A stretch of 64,000 nucleotides of DNA from NCBI GenBank assembly GCA_029204225.1, contig MU832647.1, forward strand, positions 1 to 64,000, written 5' to 3'. Shown in pieces: positions 25,412-35,099 of the stretch (position 1 is the first letter of the stretch; every line of letters begins with the position of its first letter). The stretch is from Diphasiastrum complanatum. Lineage: Eukaryota > Streptophyta > Lycopodiopsida > Lycopodiales > Lycopodiaceae. A program made the position numbers and the translations under genes. Below the pieces are notes generated by a model, which did not search any database, was not told the DNA's origin, and worked only from the letters and a program-made list of their open reading frames with translations.

Positions 25412-25580
25412 AGTGTGATATTATACTTTTGTAGCATTAATTGTAGATGTGACCATACTTTATTTGAAATTAAATTTGTTTAATTCGATATGGACTAATC
25501 ATTTTGAACACTGATGGATATTTAGATTGATCATCATCGTAATACGAGCCACCACGTTTACAATCATTTCTGATTTTTTC

Positions 25581-25590
25581 TATATATACT
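25581..25590 (+). promoter_or_regulatory. TATA box of the histone H3-like gene
   Basis: TTTTTTCTATATATACTG gives a TATA box about 147 bases before the ATG. The predicted start near 25612 leaves motif array 2 inside the 5' leader. Confidence 0.5.
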
Positions 25591-25638
25591 GATCGACGAC
25601 GCTGAAATTTGTTTGCTTATAGTTAATTGCATCCATGC

Positions 25639-25718
25639 GATATCGATTCAGCGCGCTTCGACGCACCCGACCTGAGGTCTGATCCTGTAATCAACATTAT
25701 CGTGCGCTGATCCGCTAC
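25639..25718. repeat. Motif array 2: two sites facing each other in the histone-like gene leader
   Basis: GATATCGATTCAGCGCGC at 25639-25656 (forward) and GTGCGCTGATCCGCTAC at 25702-25718 (reverse). The ATG of the histone-like ORF follows 10 bases later. Confidence 0.8.
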
Positions 25719-25727
25719 TACACATTA

Positions 25728-26318
25728 ATGGCGCGGACCAAGCAGACAACACGTGGGCATTCAGGTGGAATATCAATATTAGGTCCGAGTCAGGGAAATC
25801 CACAACCGCCACCTCGTCCACCACCACCTCCTCCTAGGCCAAGGGGCAGAAGAAGAGACCCTCCATGGCTCAAGGATATTCGGAAGCTTCAGAAGACAAA
25901 TAATTTTCTGATTCCGAAATCTCACATACAAAGGTCCATCAGGCAGGTGACAAGAAGTCTATGTGCAGATGTGAGATGGACGGTAACGACAATTGAGGCG
26001 CTGCACACAGCATATGAGGATTTCCAGGTGAAATTTTTTTCTGATACTATTGTTGCAACTGTCCATGCCAAGAGGGTGACCATCATGCCCAAAGATTTCA
26101 ACATAGTGTTCAGGCTTCGGAACACATATGACAAATTTGCTGAATACTTTAGACCTGCTCCCTCTTCTCCTCCAAAACAAGATTCAGAGAGGAGAAAACG
26201 CAAGCAATCTCAACCAACCCGGCTTGTTATTCGTATACAGAGTGGGAGTGTTTCAAAGAAGAGGAGGTCTTTTGACCCTCCATCTAAAGCGAGGGATTTT
26301 TCAAGCCACCTCCTTTGA
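25728..26318 (+). CDS. Divergent histone H3 variant carried by a transposon (196 aa)
   Basis: Intronless ORF. Residues 2-7 read ARTKQT as in H3, followed by TRGHSGG where H3 has ARKSTGG. After K4 there is no lysine until the core: residues 26-46 are Pro/Arg-rich. The H3 fold spans about residues 44-132: DIRKLQKTNNFLIPKS (alpha N to alpha 1), IRQVTRSLCADVRWTVTTIEALH (alpha 1, loop 1, alpha 2), YEDFQVKFFSDTIVATVHA and KRVTIMPKDFNIVFRLRN (alpha 3; KRVTIMPKD is identical to H3). Loop 1 has H3 length, not the longer CENH3 form, although it has the W found in CENH3. A basic extension follows (RRKRK at 155-159, KKRR at 177-180). Neighbours are transposase remnants. A nucleosomal or chaperone-binding role is inferred. 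It could be a captured host H3 variant; no host gene context is present. Confidence 0.9.
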   Translation: MARTKQTTRGHSGGISILGPSQGNPQPPPRPPPPPPRPRGRRRDPPWLKDIRKLQKTNNFLIPKSHIQRSIRQVTRSLCADVRWTVTTIEALHTAYEDFQVKFFSDTIVATVHAKRVTIMPKDFNIVFRLRNTYDKFAEYFRPAPSSPPKQDSERRKRKQSQPTRLVIRIQSGSVSKKRRSFDPPSKARDFSSHLL

Positions 26319-26713
26319 ATACTATTATTTCTTCTATTCATTCCCCTCCTAATTCTCCTCCTAATTCTCCTTCTTCTCCTCCTAAGTCTCCTTCTTCTCC
26401 TTCTACTCCATCTTTAACTTCTCCTGCTAAATCTTCCTCTCCTAATAAATCTCCACCACCTAAATCTCCTCCTCCTCCTAAACCCGTAAATATTAGTTCC
26501 CCTCCTCCTGTTGTTGGAAGCGATTTAGATGATTTTGTTAGTGTAAAGGTAGAATCAATTTTGAATGACAATCCTTTATGTTGTTTATCTGTGTTACTTC
26601 CGGCACCCCCTGCACTTGACACACAAAATTGCCAGAACCCATATACAGAAAGTACTGGAACTATTTCCGATACCAAATGCAAAAGCATACTCGAAGCTGA
26701 AAATGGTTGATGC
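26319..26713 (+). pseudogene. Pro/Ser/Lys-rich tail in another frame after the histone-like ORF
   Basis: The frame is open from FKPPPLNTIISSIHSPPNSP to a TGA near 26711. It is rich in SPxK-like units (SPPKSPSS, SPAKSSSPNKSPPPK), which in H1-type tails bind the minor groove, and ends in an acidic, less repetitive part (GSDLDDFVSVKVESILNDN). A single missing T in the run at 26297-26301 would account for the shift from the histone frame, so one longer protein may have existed. Independent translation is unlikely, since no good start lies before it. Confidence 0.55.
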
Positions 26714-26730
26714 AGAGGTATAAAGTTTTC

Positions 26731-26887
26731 AATATCAGTTCGACGCGTCCTTGTAGTTATTGATTGGTTTATTTTTTCAACGTGCGCGCTCATCCGATAT
26801 TCAATCAAAAAATTTTGATATCGGATCGACGCACGCTTGTTTCCGTTGTAGATTTTATTCTTGCATCTTGTGCGTTGATCCGATATC
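26731..26887. repeat. Motif array 3: four sites in alternating orientation
   Basis: Sites at 26731-26747 (forward, AATATCAGTTCGACGCG), 26784-26801 (reverse), 26817-26836 (forward, GATATCGGATCGACGCACGC) and 26870-26887 (reverse). The order and orientation match array 1. A TATAAA lies at 26719-26724. Confidence 0.85.
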
Positions 26888-26893
26888 TCATAA

Positions 26894-27294
26894 TGTTCAA
26901 ATTTGGATTCTGAGTCCTCCAAGCAGGTTGATTCTGTCAGTTGTGGCTGGTATACCGTATGCAATGCCAAACACTTTTTTAATTGGCTTGTATTACAAGA
27001 TGGACTTCCAAATCTGGAAGAGGTAATATTCAATTAGTTACTTTTAATTGTGTTTTTATTTTTTTTCATATACAAACTCCTATTAACTGATCTTTGATTA
27101 ATTACATTTAACTGTGTTTATGTTTTTTTTTTTAGTTTAAATGTCCGAAGGTCTCCCCAATGGAGATAATGCACTTTAGGCAGGAGACCATAAAGATTGT
27201 GATCGAAAATTCATATCCAATTGCAGCGGCCAAGTGTTCTCCACCCAAGTTACTTCCAACTGGAGAAATGGATTTAGAGATCATAGATAGTTGA
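26894..27294 (+). pseudogene. ULP1-like (C48) cysteine protease, C-terminal part
   Basis: Two exons, 26894-27022 and 27136-27294, joined by a GT-AG intron with a T-rich acceptor. The first reads SSKQVDSVSCGWYTVCNAKHF: glutamine, five residues, then cysteine-glycine, the spacing of the oxyanion Gln and catalytic Cys in ULP1 proteases (usually DCG; here SCG). The second reads FKCPKVSPMEIMHFRQETIK, matching the C-terminal helix region. The catalytic His and Asp half is missing, replaced by motif array 3. ULP1-like genes are known passengers of plant CACTA and Mutator elements. Confidence 0.65.
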
Positions 27295-28108
27295 TTCTGT
27301 TTAAATATTTGTCTCACTTTATGTGGATGAGACACATGTACAAATTCTTTTAATAGAAATATACTTACGGTTTCTCTATGGTTGTTCTTACATGTTTTTT
27401 TTCCCTCTTATCAATTTAGATTATGATTCATTCATCTTCAATTTCTACTGTTTTTTGACATGTTTGTGTTTCATAGCCTTGGTCTGCCTTGCCTTTACCA
27501 TGGTCTTTTTTTGAATAAGTTCAGAATGATGATCTGATCGAACCTTTGCCACAACCAATCCAAACATGCGACATTCGTTCACTTATTTGTCGCAGCAAAG
27601 CTTTGATCTGATCATCATCTGAACATATCTAAATATGCCAAGACAAGGACAATATCGACCAAGGCAATGAAGACAAAAAATACAACTGATATATACGCGA
27701 CTTCAACAAGGACAAGCGTTCAACTGGAGTTCAAGGACTGAAGATCTCCCCAATGGAGATAGTGCATTTCCTGCAGAAGAATGAATCTTGCTATCGAAAA
27801 CTCATATTATCCAGTTACAATTACATTGTGTTTTGCACCATGGAAATAGAGATCATAGAAATGAATGAGCCTCGTAGAAAAAGTGGTTCATATATATTCT
27901 TAAATGATGTATATAAAAAAATTGTATTACATAATACAAAATTCCATAGTTCATAATCTATGGATCTTCAATTTCGATGGATGTTCCAATGTCTTTGCAT
28001 TTTATATTCTCTTCCTGCCTTACTCTTACCCGCACAAGAGAAATTGTTTAGTTATATATTTTATGAAACTGATTCACTTAAAAATAGAAAAAAAGAAATA
28101 TTTTTATA
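27295..28108. other. AT-rich segment between the ULP-like fragment and copy B
   Basis: Apart from the degenerate ULP repeat at 27740-27885, nothing is recognised. Short plus-strand ORFs are unsupported. Confidence 0.5.
27740..27885 (+). pseudogene. Second, degenerate copy of the ULP1-like last exon
   Basis: GATCTCCCCAATGGAGATAG and GAAATAGAGATCATAGA repeat 27152-27290 with many substitutions and indels. It does not read through. Confidence 0.6.
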
Positions 28109-29555
28109 TGTCATAACGTGCCTTTACACCATTCAATCGAAATTGATAGTACTGAAGTAGATCGAATTGCAACAGGTCTAGTTTAGATCGAATGTGATTG
28201 AGACACCAATCTTCCTCGACTTCAACCATTGCAAGAATGTTGTCATTTTTTTTTCACTGTTATTTGAAGTTGCTCTTGAGGGTTTATACCAAAATCTTGA
28301 TCAAGTGGCTTCCAAACAGTTTTGCATTTAATCCATCTTCTACAATATAGCAGCAAAGTGAGCATTTGCTTTTCGATGTGATATCTAAATGTCATGGATG
28401 AGTAACATACTCTGCACTCAACTTTCTGATTTTGTTTTGTATCCCAACCATCATCCAACAACTCGGCAATTATATCAGCACTCAAGTCCTTACAAATAAA
28501 CATTGTTTTCATTCTCCGAACATTGCATTTGAAAAAAAAATCAATAAAAATTGTAAAAGGTAGATACCAACTTAATCTATTATTCTTTGATCCAGTACTG
28601 CATTTTAATATACTCTGAATATCAATATATAGCCTAGATCGAAAACTTTCTGAAATTGCTGCATCAGGAGAAATCCATTCCTCACTCGAAAAATCTGGTA
28701 GAAAATATGGCTCTAATCTACCAACTAAACAATTTTTATCAGGAAAATATGTGTGATCATAATAAAAGACTCCTGACTCTAAAAGTGATTTTGGAGAACG
28801 ACCTTTATATTATAAAATACCGATATCCGAATGTATGACATTGATTATTCCTGCAATCAATTGAACTGATTTCCATTCAAAGAAATTTGATGGATACAAA
28901 TCTGCAAAACCAACAAAAACATCTCAAGAAAAATATAATTTAAAGACAATGATAATATAAAGTAATTGAATCTGAAAACTTACAATTGCATTTCTTTCTA
29001 TCATTTGGATTCAGATCATGAATGTTGAGCTCATTGTGAAGATAAGCATGTTGAACTAAAACTTTCGTGATAGATTGACCGGCAGGTGATACTTTAAAAT
29101 CCATTATCCTGCCTTTCCAAGAACTTCTATATATGTTATCCGATTTTTTTCTTTTTCGAAATGAGCCTTTTGTAGAGGGATGCATCAAGATCTATTGATA
29201 TTTATCTCCTTCTTCACATCACATTTTTGGACTTGCAAGATTCTCACAATGAGATTATTTCGGTGATATAAAACAAAGATCCTTGTACAAGCCAACTTTC
29301 TGCAATGCTACCTTCTGGCCTTGTCTTTTGTCTCACAAAGCCCTTCAAAACTTTCATAAAGCGCTCAAGGTAGAACATCCATCTCGTGTGCACAGGTCCT
29401 GCAATTGATACTTCTTCCACCAAATGCACTAGAAGATGAACTTGTATATCCAAAAAGGAAGTTGGAATATCTATTTCCAACAAACATACCATTTCGATCA
29501 TTTGGATTTTCATGGAATCCAATTCACTATTTTTTATTTCTTTTGAAGAAATCCA
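28109..29555 (-). repeat. Direct duplication copy B (transposase 3' part, contiguous with the rest)
   Basis: Partner of 23965-25411. Here the coding exons continue upstream into the full transposase, so copy B is the original position within that gene. Minus-strand pieces include DHTYFPDKNCLVGRLEPYF (near 28800-28680) and the Lys/Arg-rich start MMHPSTKGSFRKRKKSD (29188). Confidence 0.95.
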
Positions 29556-31980
29556 CCTGCAAGATTGATAGTACATTAGGTTGTTTAACACATAAAAAAA
29601 TTGAAATATCACATATTTATACAAATGCTTAAAAAAATATACAAACCTAATCATCAATGACAAATTATAAAGCATATTTCGTACGTCATCGTTGAAGAGA
29701 CCTCGAATAGAAAGTGGAAGTCTGAATTGCAACATCTTATGCCAATCATGTGATTTCAATCCACCTAATTTACCATCTTTGGTTTAGGGTTTAGGGTAAA
29801 GAATGTACATAGCCTGTTGGAGTTCTCATTTGTTTTATGACATGTTTAACATATGAGAGTTGCTCTTTTGTAAGAATCCACGGCACGCTAGCTAGAATAT
29901 CATCTCCGCCTTCGGTGTATTGAATCCAATAGGGTCTTTTCACATCGGCCGCTTGTAGATCTTTACGAGTTGCGGAGTTGTCTTTTATGCCAATGATGTG
30001 GTTCCATAAGGATTCACCAACGTTTTTGAATATATGCATAGGACCCAATAAATGGTTTATCAATAAATTCCTCCAATAAGGTAATTTATGAAAAATAGAC
30101 AACCGTTTCATACCATCAATGGATTCATTCCATGAAGAATTAACGTCATGATGTTTAAGCCATTCACCATGCCATTCCGCTACTCCCATGCGTGGGGGTG
30201 GTGGTGTAGTTAGAGGATTATCTTGTCGCCCTCCAAAAAATCGCCTATTCAACCTTCGAAAAGGATGATCAGGCGGCAAGTATTTGCGATGATTTTTGTA
30301 CACCACTTTTTTTAACATATTTGTGCTATGTCGACCCTCCAAAAGTGGTCCACAAATATAACATGCGTTGTAATCCGATGTGGTTAAACCTGCATAGTTC
30401 ATAAACCAAATTAAACATAAGCTTAGTTAAATATACTCAAACATTAAACTCTAAAACAAATTAGATTCATTATATAGATACCTGAACATTCGCTTAAACC
30501 AGGGTAGTCATGCATCGTCCACATTAGAATTCCATGAACAACGAGGATCCATTGTTGTAAAGGTCTTGAGATGTCGTTAGCGTGAATACCAATCCAAAGA
30601 ATGCACAATTCATCAACCAAAGGTGCAAGATACACATCCATGTTCTTGGCCTTGTACTTTTCTGGAATCAATAAAGTCAATAACAAGTGTCCCGTTTTAA
30701 TACTCAACCATGGAGGTATGTTATAATTAACGAGCACAAGTGGCCATGTGGACCAAGTTGACGCTTGAACGCTAAAAGGATTTACGCCATCCATAGCAAG
30801 GCCAAATCTTAAATTACGAGGTTCGTTTTTAAACTCGGGCCATTGGTCTTCAATATGTTTCCATGCAGGTGAATCATTTGGTACTCGCATCACATCATCT
30901 GTAGATTGATTTTTGACATGCCAATCCATTAGTTGTGCCAAAGATTTACATCAAAATAAACGTTGTAATCGTGGGATAATTGGAAAATGTCGTAACACTT
31001 TTCGTGGCACTTTATCCCCTTGTACGTCATCTCGAAAAAGTGAAGCGTTACACACTGGACATTGAAGCTTTTCTGAATGCTCACCTCTATATAGAACATG
31101 GTCTTCTGGACATGCATGTATTGTGTCTAATCCATTCCAAGCACGGTCATCATCTTTCGTGTTTTAGGTCACATTTTCTTTCGGAAGTATTCGATGCAAC
31201 AGCCTAAAAAAAGAGCAATGTGAGTTGTTAGAAAAAAAAAATTAACTTAATGTAAATACGCTATAAAGTATAATCGTTGTGTTATGCGTTAAGTACCCGA
31301 ATAAAGATGTCACACTACGATCACTCCATTTGTATGTTGCTTGAAATTTTAGAATAAGAATTGACGTAGCTAGTCTTGAAATGGATGTTCCAGGATATAG
31401 ATGAGTGTTTGTCTCTTTGAGCAATAGAATCTCGTCTTCATCCATCTCAAATTGTTCGTGATTTTCGTTTTCATTAGAAAATGCATGCATATCATCATTC
31501 TCATTTGTTTCAAAGTAAGATTCAAACATGTTGTGCATTGCTTCATCGTGTTGCACCTCATCATCATAATCATTAGAATCAAGTTGATTGTTTTCATTTC
31601 CAATTGTGTTTGCCTCTTCAATTTGTTCCATTCTTTGTTTTCTCATGTCTATCAGAACTTGACGTTGATTGTAACTAAACACATATGGATCAACTCCGTG
31701 GAATGGCATTCGATGTATTGGCTACACACATGAAACAAATTCCATAAGTGACATATATAGATTGACGAAGATTATAATAAAAAACAATCATATAAAATTA
31801 ACAAACCTCAAAGTCTTCCAAACTCGATGGTTGACCTTCTTCTTTTCGTCCAAACCTTCACAGATAATTTTCAACAATGCGTCTTTCACGCATCTTTTGT
31901 CCATCACACTTGAGGCATGTGCACCATATTTTATTTTAAAAATAATTTCTCTACGAGAAACAAAAATCAAGTACATGTCA
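28240..31980 (-). pseudogene. CACTA/EnSpm transposase, TNP2/TnpD type
   Basis: Likely exons: about 31960-31808 (Cys-containing CTCLKCDGQKMRERR), 31721-31297 (MPFHGVDPYVFSYN, YPGTSISRLATSILILKF), 31203-30482 (IHACPEDHVLYRGEHSEKLQ, NLRFGLAMDGVNPF, STWPLVLVNYNIPPWL, ILMWTMHDYPGLS), 30389 to about 29770 (DYNACYICGPLLEGRHS, LLGPMHIFKNVGESLW, VKRPYWIQYTEGGDDI), 29769-29647 (GLKSHDWHKMLQFRLPLSIR) and 29556-29244 (HLVEEVSIAGPVHTRWMFYL). These are the conserved TNP2 and DUF4218 blocks. Stops near 31175, 30958 and around 29790 disable it. The transposase cuts and inserts CACTA elements. Confidence 0.9.
29783..29796 (+). repeat. Two telomere-type TTTAGGG units inside the transposase
   Basis: GGTTTAGGGTTTAGGGTAAA interrupts the conserved link between TPTGY and GLKSHDWH and brings a stop into the frame. 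TTTAGGG is the standard plant telomere unit. Confidence 0.7.
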
Positions 31981-32407
31981 CTTTAGCACAATATTTCAAC
32001 TTATAATAACAATGTTTTTATAAACAAAAAAACATGCATGTTTATTACTTACCCTGTTAACTTGAGTACTGTCTTCATCGCTAGACTGATCTAAATGTAA
32101 TTCATTTCGTTGTGATAAATTGCATATATGCACAAGTACAAAACACAAATAACATAAAATTATTGTATGATTCTAATGTTTTAATTTTTAGATAGTACTA
32201 TTCTTATACATTGTCGCTTATATGATTCTTATGCCAATCTTTGTGCAGGCTCGAGCTCTGCACACATATCTCTCTTCTTTTGTTAACACAGGTATGAAAG
32301 TCCCACTCCAATATGCATTAAAGTTATGTAATCAATTTTCTTTTCTACTTCATTTCAATATATTAGGATTTATTGTAATGTATTGTATGTTTATGAATGT
32401 AGTAATC

Positions 32408-32902
32408 ATGTCGGGGTCAGGCAGTGGTGAAAGCTTGGGAGACTTTGTAAAAAATTTATATGAATCATTTACTTCTGAGCAAAAAACACAACTGCAAAGT
32501 ATGCTTAGCCGAGATGAGGGCGGTCCCTCACAAGCGGCCGCGACTTCCAATCTCACCGAAGAGTCATCCACAAATCCTTATTATGACGTAGATCCTCAAG
32601 GCAATATAATTGCCAATAGAAAAAGGAGGGTGGTTTTGGACCGACTCTATTCTTTATGCCAACGCCATTTTGGCGACAAATTATTTAGTAAATGATCCGA
32701 ACAACCTGCCGCCGATAAACGACAAGTTATTGGTACCCTTCGTGACGAATTCCAACAAAAAGAGGAATTCGAGGAGAAGGAAATTCATAAGCATATGAGC
32801 TTATGGATTAGGCATCGTTGTGATATGGCACGACGAGCTTATAGGGACGGACAAAAAAATAAATGGAACCGTGTAAAAGCGGATGAACGATTTTACAAGT
32901 AG
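32408..32902 (+). pseudogene. Divergent second transposon ORF, possibly TNPA/Ptta-like
   Basis: Begins MSGSGSGESLGDFVKNLYES and runs 95 codons with a polar Ser/Gln-rich middle. After a frame change it continues in a basic helical region (EKEIHKHMSLWIRH, RAYRDGQKNKWNRVKADERF) to a TAG at 32900. Similar Arg/Lys-rich regions with W and K-N-K patterns occur in the second protein of plant CACTA elements, but this assignment is weak. It is transcribed away from the transposase. Confidence 0.4.
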
Positions 32903-33560
32903 AGGTGAGGAAGTCCTCCAAATCCAAGGTAGAGCCTCCAAATGTCCTCCAAGCAACCTGCAAGCTTCAAGATGCTCCCCAACTCCAAGCTAGGATGCCT
33001 CCACCTGCAAGTAAGGATCTGCAAGCCTCCAAGGATCTCTCCTCCACCTGTGTCTATACTCTTTAAACACAAAGATGGATAACAAGCTGGCCTCAAGTAT
33101 TCACCACCCGACCATAGCTAGATCCAAGCTCCAAGCAAGACCTATCTAGCACCCCCTTGCTAACCATAAACAAATCACAAGCATACCACAACACTCCATA
33201 GCATACTCAAGATCCAAACCCTACTTATGTCCCATACCATAAACAAGATCCAAACCTCTAACATACTACCACAAGAAAGCTCCTACCTGTCCTTAACCAA
33301 GGACACTAGTACCTTAATCTAAAACACCTACCCTTAATACTAAGGGTACCCCTTATCCAAGGGTCACGTGACTCCATACCTCCAACTAAGGTATAGTCAC
33401 TCTGTCCTTATTCAAGGGCACATACCCTTAATCCTAAGGGTACCTTGCCATTTAGCCCCCAACACTAAATGGACTATTAGGGGTCTGAAGTACTGCTAGT
33501 TACATAGGTATGTAACAAACGAACACCAGATAAATACAAGATTTAGAAACATGCTGCGAC
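32903..33560. other. Possible nested insertion; CTCCAA-rich repeat DNA
   Basis: Composition changes to CCTCCAA/CAAGCTCC-rich, with no coding signal, between two coding-like parts of the second transposon gene. CCCTTAATNCTAAGGGTACC occurs twice (33331 and 33425). It probably inserted into the transposon, but its ends are not defined. Confidence 0.4.
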
Positions 33561-33720
33561 GGCTAGGATGCATGGGATAGGCAATCCTAGGTTGGGTTCG
33601 AGCGGAAAGGCGGGATTGCAAGCAAGCATGGTAAGTGAATTTACACTACCCTTATAGTTTATTTTTGATTTTATATGCTTTTATTTTTTAATATCCATTA
33701 TGACTAGCTGCTTCAACGTA

Positions 33721-33843
33721 GCCCTAAATTAATTTCAACTTGACTATGGACGTCTGCCAACTAAGGAGGAGTACGAATTCGCCTTCAGAAAATTGTATGA
33801 CGCATTAGTCGACAAACTAAAGAGCGAGGGTCATCCTCCAAAT
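33721..33843 (+). pseudogene. Later exon of the divergent transposon ORF
   Basis: After the acceptor-like CTTCAACGTAG it reads LDYGRLPTKEEYEFAFRKLY then DALVDKLKSEGHPPN, ending at the donor GTAAGT. An upstream piece near 33590-33634 also ends at GTAAGT. The exon pattern suggests a spliced gene, now broken by the 32903-33560 insertion. Confidence 0.4.
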
Positions 33844-33849
33844 GTAAGT

Positions 33850-34956
33850 ACTAGTTTTTGTATTCATACTAATGTGGTTTGTATTTCAAGGTCAATTTTA
33901 TTTGATTTAATACAATCAAATATTAAATATGAACGTAGTTTGTTTGCTCGTGTTCATAATGTACACTAATGCGTGTTTCTATCCAAATCATCTAGAATTG
34001 ATTTGGATCTCTCTACCAATGATATACACCAATGTGTGCTTCTTTCCAAATCACCTAGATTTGTTTAATACCATAAACTATGACATCACAATAACTAAAT
34101 TGTTACCCAAAATAGTATATTATTTGCAATAATATTTCAATCTAAATTACATTGGATATTCCTACTAGCAAAATAAAGACTTTTCTTTTTCAAAGCTTAT
34201 GTTTTAGTTTACATCTCAATTTAAACTCAAGATGCCTAAGCATATATATTGATCTTCTTGATTAAAAGGTGTTTGGTGAGTGAGATATCATACAAGAGGT
34301 TCAAAATATCAACTAAAAGAACTTTCTACTTTAGAATATGTGATATTGCCTTGATGAAGGTCGATCCAAAGTTTGGTGGTCACAATGAATATAAGGAAAC
34401 AATTCACATAAAATCTCTTAAAAAATTGGTTTTAATAGAGTTTTTAATCACCCAAACCAAATCAACATCATTATGCCCATCTTGGAAACATTTTATGAAT
34501 GTTTTGTCTTATAATCAATTCTGGCACTACAGTAATACATCATCAAAGATTTAGTGCATAGATGAGGATCATTGTAATTAATAGATTATTACACAAATCA
34601 AGATGGATATGGTTGAATTCAAAATGACAATTTGAACAATGACTATAATTGCATTGGATAAATGAACTTTGGTGGATTGAATGCAAGATGATGTTTTCAA
34701 CACAAGTGTTCCCTCTTGTGATCCCCATCCCATAGAGATATTTGGCATTCTATACGAATGTCATCCTAGTACAATTGTAAAATGATATTAATTGAATTCT
34801 CAATTTTTAGGAATCAATAAAAGATTACTCTCAAATCATCTCTTAATTGACGTACATCTAAAACAATGTACACTAATACACATTCTTTCACCAATCAACT
34901 ATTATTAAATCTATCTATGAGATTTGTCCAACACCTCAAATTGTCATCACAATGAT
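33850..34956. other. Intergenic AT-rich DNA; nothing recognised
   Basis: No convincing ORF, repeat or RNA gene. Two imperfect copies of a piece with TACACTAATG/TACACCAATG and TCTATCCAAATCA/TCTTTCCAAATCA lie near 33960 and 34025. Confidence 0.5.
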
Positions 34957-35094
34957 GGGTTTTTTTTTGGGGTTGTTGACACTTTAAGCTCATAAAACTT
35001 TCTTTTGCAAAACTATGCATCTTGGTTTTGAGGGCTTGAACTTGGGACCAAAGAAACTTTGTATGCCAAGCTAACCAATTGAGCCACCCTCATC
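34957..35094 (-). mobile_element. tRNA-derived SINE-like unit
   Basis: The minus strand from 35094 reads GATGAGGGTGGCTCAATTGG, containing a tRNA A box (TGGCTCAATTGG). About 45 bases on, AAGTTCAAGCC (35044-35034) resembles a B box. Some 65 bases of unrelated body follow and end near a short A-run (34968-34959). This is the layout of a short plant SINE, with internal RNA polymerase III promoter. A decayed tRNA pseudogene is the alternative. Confidence 0.55.
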
Positions 35095-35099
35095 AACTT

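Larger units (their letters stand above)
22921..33900. mobile_element. CACTA (EnSpm) transposon complex with histone H3-like and ULP1-like genes
   Basis: Parts: minus-strand ORFs near 22921-23389, motif array 1, TNP2 3' copy A (23965-25411), histone H3-like gene, motif arrays 2 and 3, ULP1-like fragment, TNP2 copy B with the rest of the transposase (28109-31980, minus), and a divergent plus-strand gene (32408 to about 33843). Neither end with CACTA/TAGTG termini could be fixed, so the limits are approximate. The 1447-bp duplication shows that it is either a tandemly rearranged element or one copy nested in another. Confidence 0.75.

Noticed and set aside
25728-26318. Centromeric H3 (CENH3)
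   Set aside because: Loop 1 has the length of ordinary H3, KRVTIMPKD is H3-like, and the tail starts ARTKQT. Only the Trp in loop 1 recalls CENH3.
26338-27033. 231-residue minus-strand ORF, Gly/Glu-rich at its end
   Set aside because: It is antisense to the Pro/Ser-rich tail and the ULP-like exon; its composition is the complement of those repeats.
34526-34540. CACTACAGTAAT as a CACTA terminus
   Set aside because: It faces the wrong way to end the transposon on its left, and no matching TAGTG end was found.
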